Part shown: positions 12,669-26,535 of the stretch, one piece after another
Position numbering within the stretch: the stretch's first letter is position 1
How the letters are laid out: every line of letters begins with the position of its first letter
Origin: Glandiceps talaboti
Lineage: Eukaryota; Hemichordata; Enteropneusta; Spengelidae
NCBI RefSeq assembly: GCF_964340395.1
Contig: NC_135560.1
Span: 19,768,598 to 19,828,597, forward strand
Direction of reading: 5' to 3'
Length of the DNA stretch: 60,000 nt
Position numbers and translations under genes: made by a program
The notes under the pieces: model-generated
Databases searched by the model: none
What the model saw: the letters and a program-made list of their open reading frames with translations, nothing else
What the model was told of the DNA's origin: nothing

Positions 12669-12742
12669 CATTGTGGATTCCTCAACGCAGTCAATATTAC
12701 TGACAAAGACGTCTATTATAACAACGGTTGGGACATTTTCCT
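12669..12742 (-). CDS. Gene A exon 3: beta-strand 1 region of the ligand-binding domain
   Basis: This 74-bp exon encodes the end of codon 67 through M91. The tail IIDVFVSNIDCVEESTM corresponds to the family pattern of a strand followed by SI-S-SE--M, which ends the equivalent exon in glycine receptor genes. The acceptor is CTTCTTTTATCATCAG|AG and the donor is ACAATG|GTAAGA. Phases 1 and 0 match exons 2 and 4. It is two codons longer than the 68-bp exon I recall from vertebrate GLRA genes. Cysteine 85 sits where the family usually has Ser or Gly, so it is a candidate partner for the other extra cysteine at residue 30. The exon was too short to stand out as an open frame. It was found by looking for the missing piece between exons 2 and 4. 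Confidence 0.92.
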
Positions 12743-14258
12743 CTGATGATAAAAGAAGATGGTTTAACATTAAACAGTAGAATTCTCGGTATCAATGATT
12801 TAAGAAACACCTTTTACTCTCCCCACAATATCCATTTTCATCGATTGTGTGGGATCCCATAAAGGCATTTGAATACAAATAGTCTTGAAAATGTTATTTA
12901 AAAAGACCATCACGTCGTTATCTTCATGCACCAGGCATTTATCATTCAAATAATAGCAATAATTACTTTCTTGGGGACCGGAACGATTAAACTCGGAAAA
13001 TTCATTTGAAGATAAGCTATAATAAAGGAGACAACGTTAAAAAGTTGCTCAGAAATGGGACATCAAAGCTGATGCTTGACTCTCAGCTGTATAAAGAAAA
13101 CAGATGGCAAAGTTTTAGACTGTCACAACAAACCCAGCTGATAGAAAGTTTCTGAATTATTCCAGTTCAACCTTAGAATTCGACGGTTAAACATTCGTCG
13201 AACTTAAACTGATCGTTACAGTCATACATAGTCAACTACGCTCAAACTTAATATAAAAAGGTTGTTACATATCATACGATTGGGTCCTTACATGTAAATA
13301 CATCAGTATCATTTTTCTCATTAGAAAGAGTTGTGGCGAGCATTTCTCGGTCATGAAACGATTTTGATCAACGGATGTTCGAACCATTAAATCACAACAG
13401 TCGCCTAGGAACGGTTATGTTTTCTGTATAATACAGTATTAGTTATTCAACTATTTGTAACATATTGTAATGTCTCAGTACTTTGTAAACCCAGGGCGAG
13501 CATAAGCGCTGTCACATGAAATAATGATTAAGGATGACGTCATTGTATTATCATTCTGTGTAGATCTATCAATTTAGGAATATTTAATTACTGTTTGACA
13601 TTACCTGCAAAGAAGAAATTTTGTACAATATTGAAGACAGAATCGTTACATACTGGGTGAAAGGTCCCGAGAGGTTATCGAAGGAACGAGTACCGTTCCA
13701 CATACATGGCTATTATAATTGAGAATATGGAGAATTGAATACATTGGGTAACGTTCCATATAACTACATATAACTAAAACATGGAGTATTTAATGTTTCA
13801 CTAATTTCGAGAAAGATGGTTAAACTCAACCAAGTATTATACAGAACAACATTTCAAAGAGGCTAAGCAAGTAATGTTAGGTAGGGTTTACTTGTATGTG
13901 TTACATTTGACCAACTATACACTTATGTGATCATGTAAGAAAAAGGATATTCAATGTATTATGCATATGGAGAGAGAAAATTAGCAAAATACATTCTTTA
14001 GAGCATTTACAAATTATATTACCAATTGCGCAAATGGCCACTTATGTACTGACGGATACAGACGAACAAGCCTCCGTTTCGTAAAAACTAAAAGGCATGG
14101 ACATATGGTTTGGAAACCAGAAATGACTATATTGATGAAAACGTATTTGCTCATTAAATGATGGAATATATCATTTTAAAAGATCCACAATGACACGTGA
14201 TATATCTTGTAATTTGTTACAATCATATATTGATACAGCGAATAAAACGTGTAATTAC
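12743..14258 (-). other. Gene A intron 2
   Basis: This 1.5-kb AT-rich intron between exons 2 and 3 has no repeat or coding signal, apart from one perfect CRE-type palindrome at 13535-13542. Confidence 0.75.
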
Positions 14259-14368
14259 CATGGAATGTTGGCGTAAGCCTTTTGTCGTATTCGCCAAGCA
14301 GGTCATCGAGAAAACTTGTTGCTGATGTCAGATTTTCTCTTTTAGTCAAATAGTCCTCGTCTGGCTGA
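14259..14368 (-). CDS. Gene A exon 2: N-terminal helix of the ligand-binding domain
   Basis: This 110-bp exon encodes residues 31-66 plus the first base of codon 67. It carries an N-glycosylation sequon (N42-L-T) followed by FLDDLLGEYDKRLTPTF. That matches the first helix and the following loop of Cys-loop chloride channels, whose family pattern is LD-LL--YD-R-RP-F. The acceptor TTTAATTTTCAG|T and the donor CATG|GTAATT give phases 2 and 1, as at the corresponding vertebrate GLRA exon as I recall it. The sequence just upstream reads as a hydrophobic stretch in the same frame, but it has no ATG after an in-frame stop. It is the pyrimidine tract of the intron, not a signal peptide. Confidence 0.95.
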
Positions 14369-17300
14369 CTGAAAATTAAAACGTAGTAGTTCGATATAAG
14401 GAACAGAAGAATGTGATATTATACAGGGATAAAACAATGATAGGTGGCGTTGAAAATGAAGATAGACACATGTATATATATTGTGTATTGTGATATGCTA
14501 GGAAAAATGTGTTGGTAGTAGAAATAACATTTAATTTCTATTTAGCGGTATCTCACATTTAAAGCGCAATCCAGTATTAATTCTGGTGTTGACCTACAAC
14601 AGCTGTTGTATTTCCTAAACTCCAAAGGGCAGCACACAACTCCTGCTGCCTCTATGAGCGCATAGAAATCAACCTTTTATATGTCACCCCAAGTATATCC
14701 AGGTCCCAATTTATACTTCTGGGTTGACAGGTACAGAATACGAGTCAATTTCTACCACTCCCTTCATACATGCGATACCACAAAAATAGCGGGGATCACA
14801 GATGAAAAATTCCCGTTAACAGTTGCAAGAGTGGACTTTACTCCATCCTCAACAATAAAACAAGGTATGCTTTATGTCATAAATGTTTGCATAAATTAAT
14901 CCACCAGTCTAGATCTAAGAAGTATGGCTCTTTCAGACTTTGGTATGATAGGTCTGGTAGTTGCGACATGACGTTCGGACATAAGTTCGGGATTTCACGA
15001 CTGCTAAATGATGAGTTGAGGGTGGTATATGGGGTATGTTAGGGGAGGGAGGGAGGCTGTGGTAACGGATGAGCTTTTGCAGTGATAACCTCTTGCATAT
15101 ATATGACGAATATGGAAACTTTGAAATTATGGAAATCAATTCTAATGACTTTAGGTAAAATAACATAAGTTCAATCATTGCATCGGTCTTTCATAAGTGC
15201 CGCTTTTATACATGTATGATCTTGGTTATCTGCTACCTGACAGCCCTTTTTAAGATGGCAATACAATATATGAAAAGATGTATTTCAGTGAGTCCTATAC
15301 AGACCTCGCATTATCTATAAAGTCTTCCCTAGTTGTTTAGTTATGAATTAAATTCACAAGTTTCTAGAATTCCTTTAAAGGAGCCAAGTGTAAATTAATG
15401 TGTTATATTGGATAAACGTCATCTCAATTTTATTTGATCATTTCAATGAAATACTAGTTCCATTTGAATAAGTGCGAATAATAACGACAGGCTGTTGACT
15501 AATTCGTGTATGAGAACAATTCAAGCATGGAAGTATTATACTTCCATCTTCATACATTGTATATAATGTACACACATATATCATAGATCAGCATTTTTGT
15601 TTGATGAGGTAGATTAAATTTTACTTCTTTTTGGGCCCCAATGACCCACAACGTTACCGCTGTGACGAACATGAAACTAATTTATTTTGCTGCTACAATG
15701 CCATGCTTTTACTTTGCTTCCCCCGTATTATTTTAGTAGCATATTCTTTAAAACACATGACCATCTTACCTTTTCCTTTGTAAAAGAGTCTTAACTAGAA
15801 ACACCAGTAAGTTTAGTACTTGTAGGGACGGTATTAGCAATAACTCAAATTTACATCTTCATATTAGCAATGTAATTTCCCAGATTTTAACACATCTTTC
15901 AAAAGTCATAACATGTTCAAAGTTTACTTTTACACTTTTACAATTTATGGGTTAAATGTAACATGTTCAATACACATACACTACCTATCATGTAACATCA
16001 GATTCGGGATTCATCCCAGAAAATCATCATTCATCACACATAAACATACATGTATATAGTCCCCCATACACATTGAAACCATCATTACACCGTGATGTAA
16101 CACACCATTCAAAACACGTACAAACACGATATTCCCCAAACACGTCTAAACATGTACTTTCTGAAATATTGTTCGATTTATGTACACAGAATCGGATGTA
16201 ATATCCCTTATGTATCAACGCATTTTTCCAAACATGTACTCAGTATTCAACAATACAGTTCTACACACACACAATTCTCCTACTTTTTGTTGTTAAAAAA
16301 ATGTTCACGAACATGACTTTGCACATTTAAACCTGGAACGTGCCAAAAGTGATATGGAAGATATCATCACAATATTTGTTTCTTTCCACGCTAAGATCAA
16401 CCATATACGGCGTTTCTCTAAATGTGTATACAATGGTATAAATCTAGCCATTTACAGTATTATGAAGGCATCGCCATGTTGTAGGATATGAAAACGAGGT
16501 TACTGAAGAGACAAATGCAAATTTTAACACAGTAAAAATCAAAGTAACGTACAACAAACAGACAGAACCACCAAACAACCTGTCAGAACGAGTTATGTTA
16601 TCATAGACATAGTTATATCATTTATCAGTTTTTAGTTTTAGTTCTATCATTAATGACATAGAGACACAGAGGCCCACAAACTAACCAGCAACTCGTTTCT
16701 GTGCGTTTTAACTGTTGTGGGCTCGACACGACAAATAGTATTTAAAAAGGTCTTAGATGGATATATGATAAATGCAGTGACGTATTGTAACCATTCTTGA
16801 CAGTTAACAGTGGAAAGGCTGACAATCTTTTTAAATATGTTTAATGGTCTTTGTCAAACACATGAAAAAATCAAACTGTTGTTGACCTTATTAAATTTGG
16901 CTTGAACGTATTTTATTTACAAACTAATGTACTATGAAGCTTTTAACCATACCGTGACTACAAATTTTAAAAATGTTATAAGCTTATTAGTCCAAAAAAT
17001 AATAGCGAAATAATTTGATATACGCATGAAACAAGGCAAACATAAGATATGTAGACAGAATATGTATAATATTTTTACAAAATTTACCAAAATCAATATA
17101 TGTAAAAATAGACAAACAAGATGGCCATGTATTTTGTGCCTAAAAATAAACATGTTGGCTTGTGTTTGTTGAACATGGTACTTATTGTGTGTGCGCACCG
17201 AGGCATGTTACAAAGCTCCCACTCTCCTGTCCACATTGATATACATAGACACGGTAATTATCAAGACCACACAGGGTCGTAAATATTAGTCAGTAAAAAG

Positions 17301-17657
17301 AGTAGTGTCTGCTGATTGCCATATAGTCTTAAAGTTCAACAAACCTGTAAAAAAACTCATCAAAAATTTATTGGATGTGTAAAATAATAGGCATCATTAT
17401 TTTATGAAGGACATATATTCTTTTAATGATTTGATAATTGGACTCATGTAGATAAAAAGGTTTATGACTAAAGGAGACCTAAACGAAATTAAATGTGCCC
17501 TGTGATTATCGATTATGCTTTATTTTTTAAGTGTAAAAGATTCTGTATTCAACGTGAATCGATTCTTTGCTACATCATGAACTCAGTCTGTTTAAGATAT
17601 TCAAACTGACTTAAGTCTTACATTAAGCCAGGCGTTTTATTGAACCAACCACCAGAT

Positions 17658-17722
17658 CAATGAAATGATACACATGAAATCAATGAAATGATACACATGA
17701 AATCAATAAAATGATACACATG
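17658..17722. repeat. 23-bp tandem repeat, 2.8 copies
   Basis: Units at 17658-17680, 17681-17703 and 17704-17722, based on AATGAAATGATACACATG, nearly identical. Confidence 0.85.
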
Positions 17723-18917
17723 TACATGAAGCACATCAATTTCCTTGCTCACGTGTAGAGTGATTTATAACGGCCCACTTAATAAGCAGATCACTCTCGT
17801 TTAATCAATATTAATGTGCAGGAGTAATTTTTTATTGAAAATATATAACATTTAAGGAGAATAATCTAGTGCAAGACAGTTTTATTACATCAAGCCTATA
17901 GGATCCGCTAATGTTTATGAATATTTTTTATATTTTGATGTATTACAACCATGCGATTTTCATTATCAGTAAGCTAAATCAATACAGTTTATAAATCTAT
18001 ATTTTCTCACATAGAACATGTATTTTTCACTCTGGCATATTAACTTCCAGCTGCGTCTCTATTCCCAAGGAATAAATCATTACGAATGACGTGTAGTGCC
18101 AACTACCTCGAGGTTATAATCTAGGATGCCTGGATGGTATTAAGAGTAATGTTTTATGCGTTACTTTTGACCACAAGAAATGCAAATCGCCAGTAACTTA
18201 GATAGTGTACTTTCAATATATCCTATATGATATGAAAAATCAGATGTCAAAATTAGTAAACAAAGGAATTATTAGTCGAAAGTTAGCATATACGGATCGC
18301 TAAATGAAAGTTAGCATGTATGACAGTATGGATCACTAAATATCCTTCAATAAGAACACTGTCAAACACGATTACAAACAAATATATGCAAAGAGAAGGG
18401 TGATACAAAGTAAAGAAAAAAATGCAAAATTAGTCACACAGACCCTGAAACCGTAATACATTTGCATTCTTAACTCTAGCGTATAATTCTAAAAGGAAAA
18501 CTGTTCAAGTACGTTAAGCATTGCACTTAACAAATTAATGAAGCCATGAGATAAGGATGTCGGTAATGATAAAGGTAATGGTAACTATCATGAGACAAAC
18601 CATAACTATGAATTTATGAAAGTATTATGAACTCATGGATAATTAATGACTATTTTTATGTTATCATATTTTAAGTATCGTCACAATTATGATGTCTGTG
18701 ATGGTATATCTTTCATATTAGATATAATTTGTTTGATAATTGTTTCTACCATTATTATTATTGAACAATTAAATAATTGGTGTAGTTTGTTCAAGAAACC
18801 TCATTCTCAGTTAAGATCAAGGAAACATAGGGATCAACATGCAATATTTTATGTAGCTCAGATCAATGTTTTGGAATGTGAACCCGTTTTTGATTCCAAA
18901 ATGGCCGCCGAATAATG

Positions 18918-19130
<213 letters not shown>

Positions 19131-21047
19131 CAAGTTAAATCTGAACTAGTTGCAACTGGAATATTATTTCATCAAATGACAGGGTTTTATTCACTAAAAT
19201 TGTCAATTTCTTACATTAAACGTTTGATCAAACCCATATTCTTGAAAACGGTTACCTGAAATTTATCATTTTTTCAATCAGACAACCAGAATATGTTCAT
19301 TGGAAATTGTTAAAATACCAATAATTACACATTGTTCATGTAAAGCAGTGGTCGATATCATTCATAAGCATGGAAGAAACAGGTTGAAATTATGATCACT
19401 AATTTTTGGATGCTGACCCAATTGCTAAAATGAATTTGATTTGATTTATCGTGTATAGAGAGCTACAACACATGTTTATCCACATGTACAACTCAAGTGA
19501 TGTAGTGTACGATATTACGAGTACGTTATTAAGGTAACGCAATGTTTTTTTTAAGTAATGTTCCAGTTGCAGAAACAATACAAATTATTAACATATAAAG
19601 CGACGAAGCTCGTTTACCAATTAGCAAATAGACTACAATCCTTGAGAAATGAAGAATACATATCAGCATTAGACAAACTAGTAATTTATAGTGCTATCAA
19701 AGGTAAATGTACGTGTCAAAGTGAAGCTTTCGTGTAATTACGAGGATTTCTTTAACAATTCGATAGAGTCTCGTAAATGATAGTCTCGTAAACGATACAA
19801 CGTTTACAAATTCTCGTGCTGCCAATTTCTTAAGAAAAGTAGCAAAGAGTTTTTGATCCAAATACTACCAAAAGGGACTGTTATAAATATCGAATAAGCT
19901 AAGTGGGCTAACGATACTTAGTTAAATCGACACCTTTCTCATGAAAGAAAGTTCAAATTTGTGATTTCGACCGTCGTCGTAAACCACAGCCTCTTTTACG
20001 GCACCGCCCAAGACGCACCGCCAAGAGGTGTCGCAGTGTCTCGGAAGAAATAACAGCTCTGATTTGAGAGAATGAATGTCGACATGAAAGTTAGACAACT
20101 CACTAATCAAAGTAAATTTTCGCCATTAGTCACCACACGTATTCAAAGAACATTTACCCCTTTGTGACATTTCTTATATTTGATTAATTTCCATTTATTC
20201 TAATTTTGTTTTAATAGATAATAATGATACAAAAAATATAGACAGACACATACTTTAGAATCAACTAACCTTCTTTCTTTATATATCACCCTCCTCCGTG
20301 TTTAATATCAAGTCACATTAATAATGACATAACTTATTTCAATGATCACCTCAAAGTAAAGTATTTACATGTTAACTAATACGTTTGATGGTTTTTCTGA
20401 GAAGGATAGCTTTAGTATTATGTGTCCTTCTTTAAGGTATTTTGCAAGATATTCATCATAGATAGTAAACAAGGATGATAAAGATGATGCTAAATATATA
20501 CCAATGATTATATAATATAGTTCCAGTCATTCTGTTTAGGTTATTAACTTTCATAATTACTTGATACACTTAAGCATGAACTAAGACTGATACTATAAAT
20601 TATTAAAATGTCTCAATATCATTAAACATGACATAACGAAAGGACGGTTTATGCAAACTATCACAGAAAAAAGAAAACTCAACGAAATAACAAAATCAAC
20701 AGTTTATATAACAATGACAAGTTGTTATAAGCTTTATGGCTTCCTTCATTAAATATGACGTATGTAGACTATTAATACCATCATTGGGCTGGAGCAAGAC
20801 AATTGCCATCCAGTTGCAGTGCAAATAAAACATGATTAATTAGTATGCGTAATTGCAGTGTGCTAGTGGTTCTACATTATGTCTAAAAAGTCAACCAAAC
20901 AGGCACTGGAATAGTTGACCTTGTATTCACAGGTGTGGCATTACATGTACGGATATAACTAAACGTCGCACATTTTTTTTATGAGAGTAGAGAGCTTAGA
21001 ATAGATAGAGTATCATGACAGTTATTAGCATACTACATGCGTACCTT

Positions 21048-21240
21048 TTGTTGGTTTTTGTGTAGAGATAACCTTTCCCCCCTCAGAGTTAAGTCTACGT
21101 TCTCTTGTTGGTTTTTGTTTAGAGAGATAACATATTGTAAACTTTGCCCCTCAGAGGTCAGTCTAAGTTCTTTGTTGGTTTTTATATAGAGATAACATGT
21201 TGTAAACTTTGCCCCCCTCAGAGTTCAGTGTAAGATCATT
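21048..21240 (+). repeat. Minisatellite, three units of about 57-69 bp
   Basis: Units start at 21048, 21105 and 21172 with TTGTTGGTTTTT. Each carries AGAGATAAC, a pyrimidine-rich CCCCTCAGAG and TCAGTNTAAG-like ends. The first unit lacks about 10 bp that the others have. Confidence 0.8.
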
Positions 21241-22936
21241 ATAGGTGCTACGTAGATAAAGTTATAAAACAGGAAGAAACTAGAGTACCTTGGGAAAACA
21301 TACTTTGTTCGGTAGGGCCAAAGTGAACCACACCCTATCATGTACCTGGTATGTATCTGTTTATTCAGCGCTATGTGGGTTCGAACCAAGACAGTATTAA
21401 GAGACACAGTACATGCGCTAACAACTATGCAACCGACAACCTGAAGACTTCAAGTACTTAATCATGGAAATGTCGGTGCAGGTTTACACCTGGGGAAGAC
21501 TTGTTGTTTTGTTTAATGTTAAATCAAACGTGCGTTGTCTGTTTCCTTTCTTACATGTCTTCAAACCAAAGACGTACATTGGCATCTGATGATACCTATA
21601 TTTGACGGAGTTTATAATATTCTGTCCCTGATGAAAGAGCGTTGATTAGTTATAGTCTAATCTATGCATGCTGTCGAAGACATTACAAATCGTTTTGTTG
21701 CATTTTTGAACAGTTGGTGGAACAATAGGATTGTCCTCGACATGTTATTATATATTTCCTAAACTACGTCATCAACTCGTTTATGTAGCATGAGTGACTA
21801 TTCACTGTTCTGCCAATAGCAACTATCGGTTTGATAACGGTTAGATTCATTGTACCATGATATTATGTGTACGTCTGCAAAAGTACATTTACCAACAGAT
21901 AATTCAATACTTGTCAGGGTTCGCGATAAGAGTAATAAGTCATTAATCTAAGAAAACAGTTTTTAAAAACTCGTTCCAGGTGTAGCTTAAGACCTGTTAT
22001 GACATACTAGTACACGCCTCATCAAATACGCTATTAGTGCAGATTAGTACAAATACCCTTGAAATATTAGATATTTCATAATAATCTGAATCATTACAGT
22101 AATATGCCTCGTAATCGGTATTGAAATATTATTTTTTTACCCGTGTTTTGTTTGCAATGTTTTAAATACCAGCACTCAAAAAGCGAAAAGTCCAATTAAT
22201 TATATAACAACTCGATTTAAATCTCATCTGTACTCGCCTAATTTGTGAAATTCCGACGTTATTGAGGCAATTAATGAGCGACAAACTCATGACTAAATAA
22301 AGAAGGTGTCCATACATCCAATACATCAACAGTAATGGTAGAGTGCGTCTTGTTGTATCACCACTCCTTGATGCACATAAAAAGACAAGCCTAGAAATGC
22401 CCCCCTGCATACATTATGTCAGGACGGCAGTAAAATAGTTTCCTTATCATTCAGAAAGAAGTGATATGTCAATGTTGAATATGCATTGCTTACATTACGT
22501 TGCTACTGTGTGCACATTATCAGCAATAGTAAATCTACCATATCTTGTGCATGGTAATTTAACATACATACCAAGGTTATATGGAAAGGTAAGTGAAGAA
22601 TTTCAGAGAATGATGACACATTCATCTTTTAGCAATTCGAATGCTGTGGGATACTACCACTTTGATAGTATTTCATTTAAGCCTGAGAATTCGTAATTAT
22701 AGTTCATCTGATGAATTTCTCGTACAATCTATGAATTTGCTTAAACAACTATCGGTATTAATACGCTGTCCACTTGATGTATTGCCTAGTCTTTTAGAGC
22801 AGTCGCCCGTACAGTAATTACTTCCAATAATATGGCATGGTGGGTATAGATGTGCAATACTGTGTGGTTACCTAGAGATAAGACATATACCCTAGGTATA
22901 CGGATCGATGCATTGCAAATTATTACAACAACTTAC

Positions 22937-23025
22937 CAGCTACTATATCCCTGGCAAAATAAAAGTGATGTGAAAAGCAGCCATACTGGTACTTTAGTCG
23001 AGCGACGTTTTCTGCGCCGTGCCAT
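22937..23025 (-). CDS. Gene A exon 1: start codon and signal peptide of a glycine-receptor-like subunit
   Basis: The exon encodes residues 1-29 plus two bases of codon 30. A basic n-region (MARRRKRRSTK) is followed by a hydrophobic core (VPVWLLFTSLLFC) and small residues (QGYSS), a typical secretory signal peptide. The start is the first in-frame ATG, with A at -3 and G at +4. Two ATGs further upstream are out of frame and open short reading frames. The donor is AGCTG|GTAAGT, leaving phase 2, which is exactly what the exon 2 acceptor at 14368 needs. Joining them makes codon 30 TG|T, a cysteine. The exon is CpG-richer than its surroundings. It is assigned to gene A by strand, order, phase and signal-peptide character. 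The 8.6-kb intron to exon 2 is inferred, not shown by a transcript. Confidence 0.8.
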
Positions 23026-23224
23026 GTTCCTGTCGACTAGCTTTACTGGAGCTAATGACTCGAATGCCCGAATTGCACAGTAAAGGCAAACATGTGAATG
23101 TGTTTCCCACAATTCACCACGGTGATACCATATCCCGGTTTTACGTCTGAAAGTACCCAAATAAATAGGGTCAATTGATTTTCATGCCGCAACAAGATCG
23201 CTACTAGGTTGGTTACATAGTATG

Positions 23225-23232
23225 TGACGTCA
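23225..23232. promoter_or_regulatory. CRE palindrome upstream of gene A
   Basis: A perfect 8-bp TGACGTCA lies 200 bp upstream of gene A's start codon. It is the consensus site for CREB/ATF bZIP factors. Its position is right for a proximal promoter element. Binding and cAMP response are inferred. Confidence 0.4.
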
Positions 23233-24369
23233 TGTAGGCCTATAGCAATTTGACCAAAATTCGTGTATTAGTTACATAAATATAAAATATTATCTGATTT
23301 CATGTGATGTGTTTGTCCTTGTGCAAGTGATGAAAACAACAAACAACATGCCAAACACAAAATGATATGCAAACGGACGAACAACAACTACAAAACCCGA
23401 AAGAATATTACAATATCTCGATTTAAATTAATAATAATAAAACACCCTATCATAACTGCATTTAATTTAACATTCTGACAAGCATATTCAATGCTTTAAA
23501 TACTTGAGTCGTGTCATAGCATTGAGACTTGGATACCGACAAAGGCATGCGTTTGTGAATGATAAGTTAATTATAAATGAAAGGATAACATCAATGACCC
23601 CATCGAAGATAACGATCAAGGCACGCACATATTTTATAAAACATGTATAAACATTGAATAGATGTTAGTAGAATATCTGGCGTTCGTTGTAAAACCCTAA
23701 ATCCGGCCCTTGTTTTCGTAAAGTGATATAACTCTTCAAGTATGAAGTTTTTGTTGAAATTTATACTACTTTAACATTCGATGAATTTTTAATAAACACA
23801 CACAAAAATGAGCCGAACAAATTACTAGCATGATGTATTACTTTGACGTCTAGATAGGAAGATTGATATAAAGGAGGCATAAAAATACTTGAATTAACTG
23901 AATCAGATAAACTTCGCATATAACACCCGACTGCACATATTATAGTCAGTTCTAGTTCCAGTATTTATGGCTTGTCACCTGACGGCATACTAAACGTGTC
24001 GTTATTTATATCTGTTCGGGTGTCAGGAAAATTTAATTTCTTACATAGAAGTTGGCATTGCCAATTTAACAGTAAATCTTTCTGAATCTAAGATAAATGC
24101 GTCCGCCTTCTATCGATGTGGATGTATGGCAATATAATCTATATTATGAATAATTACCCTTATAGTTAGTTTGAGGCACACGTATGTAAAATTAGGGGAA
24201 TATATCCTGTTTTTATTGAGTCAATGTAAACATGCTTAGTATTCATGGCACATTAATCATGTTATCTTAATTGATGTGGACGGTCTTGAAATATAGGTAT
24301 GCAAATTACATGTAGCAAAATAGTTCGATATTCCGTTGTATTTATTTCAGGCGTGGTTTCAGTTACACC

Positions 24370-24478
24370 CATACATACATACATACATACATACATACAT
24401 ACATACATACATACATACATACATACATACATTCATACATACATCCGTACGTACGTACGTACGTACGTACGTACGTAC
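24370..24478 (+). repeat. CATA array switching to a CGTA array
   Basis: (CATA)n occupies about 24370-24444 with one CATT unit. It then changes to (CGTA)n at 24446-24478, adding one CpG per unit. Confidence 0.9.
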
Positions 24479-24718
24479 ATATATACTTTATTTTCATCTT
24501 GTTAACGAAAGGTAAAGACCCAAATCAAAAGTTTACTAAAATGTATAAAGTCTGCAACATTGCTGTGGAAGGCCTGCTGCATGCCCGTGATGGGTGACAG
24601 GCCAATCATGTCATCATGTCATAGACACGTGTATTTCTTTATATTTATATATATATATAACTATTACGCTCTGCCACTGCGGTATAGAGCACTGTCTTAG
24701 CAGATTGATACTCACCGA

Positions 24719-24903
<185 letters not shown>

Positions 24904-25662
24904 CCAGTTTTCATCTATAAGATGAAAATGAGTGATTGATATTATGCTGTAACTCATTAAGGTGCTCGCTATGATCAACACTAACCATTGAACATCTGTG
25001 GTCTAATTTTAGATATATTTTAAATATATTTATGACTACAGTTACAATTGTCACGCGTGGCTTGAAAGCACTATCTTTTCATATGCAGATATCAGACATA
25101 CAAAAGAAATGATAACCAACAATGTGCTATGTTTTGTTCAAAAAGAAGTGTATATAAAAATATTCAAGGTCACGTCACCCATGAATATCAAAAAGCCGGA
25201 AAGAAAAAACTAACACCAACCCTAATTTTATCCATTCTAGAACATGACAAATTTACATACATCTTTTATTATAAATTAATTGGTAATGCATTTTTCACGC
25301 CACATTATTTTTCTTGATACGCCACGTTGTTTTTTCAACTTTCTTTCTAAACTTATTTACGTTAAAGACAAACTATTACCAAATATATTGTGATACAATA
25401 TAAATTACAACAACGTTTGGTAAATATTCTAAAAGATGCCATGCACTACATATCACCGACCCTTTACAGGGGAAATGTCATGACTGCAATTGACATTGTA
25501 AAAGTATGTATATTGTAAATAACCTTGCAGTGGCCAACTAGAATAGAAATAGGTCAGTATTAGTCGTGCTAAGCCATGCATGCAATTAAAAAAGTGTCCA
25601 TTGTATTCACTGGGTAGTAAATATACGTGTGGGCTAGTTTTCTACGATCTCTCTGTCTCTCC

Positions 25663-25790
<128 letters not shown>

Positions 25791-26250
25791 CGTATGTTCA
25801 AATGGACATATTGCACCAAATATATCTAGCTAAGTCTCCTGCTGGGGAAAGGGTGAACAACGCATGTCAATAGTAATCCATCACACATTGACCAGCGTTC
25901 AGTGTACTACAATGTGTACTACAATGTACTACAAACTCAACCTCCAGTCCAAAGTAACTCACGTGAGAACGCGATAACCTTCCAATAGCATTAAACTACT
26001 GTTGGCGGTGGTAAGAACGGAGTGTCATACTAGAAAAAGCCATTTGACTACATGTTGGAGAGAGAGATCGCAGAAAACTAGCTCACAAGTATAGTTCCTA
26101 GACTAAATCAGTATTGATCGCCAAATATTTTGAGATGGCGCTGTTGGAAAGTATTGTGACAAGATTGCTTTACGGGCGCTACCTGCACTTGCTTGGGCGT
26201 AGTTTATGTTGGATATTTGTAAGGTACTGATGGTATTATAATTACTGAAG

Positions 26251-26535
26251 CACACTTAGCCACCGCTTGCAATTAATTGAACTCTAATCTGGTAACAAGA
26301 TATAGTTTATAATCAAGATATAATTTATAAACGATCTGATGACGTAATTCATCTTATTGTATAACAATGTTCAGGAAATCCCTACTATATGATCAACTGT
26401 TTTAACAACACCAGAAGACAAATGTAATGTTAAGCATGCATTGACATTAAATTAGTTAAATCGAGGTTATTATGTAATTATAAGTATTTTCACTTGAGTA
26501 AAAAGGCTTATAAAACTCATCCTGTACCACTTTAA
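26251..26535 (+). repeat. Dispersed repeat, copy 1
   Basis: Collinear with 28561-28814 in the same orientation. Shared landmarks in order: CTTGCAATT, GATGACGTAATT, ACTATATG, CATTGACAT, TATTTTCACTTGA and CACTTTAA. This copy carries an extra short tandem duplication of ATCAAGATATA-like sequence near 26298-26330. Non-coding; origin unknown. Confidence 0.75.

Noticed and set aside
14369-14471. Minus-strand frames directly upstream of gene A exon 2 that look like a signal peptide.
   Set aside because: The in-frame version has no ATG after a stop. The version with an ATG at 14471 is in the wrong frame and stops before the exon. The phase-matched exon at 22937-23025 is far better.
19922-20110. CpG-containing 62-codon minus-strand frame in gene A intron 1.
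   Set aside because: No recognisable domain and no convincing splice pair whose phase would fit gene A.
22466-22588. Plus-strand frame of 41 codons resembling a signal peptide with an N-L-T sequon, ending at a strong donor (AAG|GTAAGTG).
   Set aside because: It lies antisense inside gene A intron 1 just beyond exon 1. Its donor is phase 0 and so cannot join gene B exon 2 (phase 2), and no partner exon was found.
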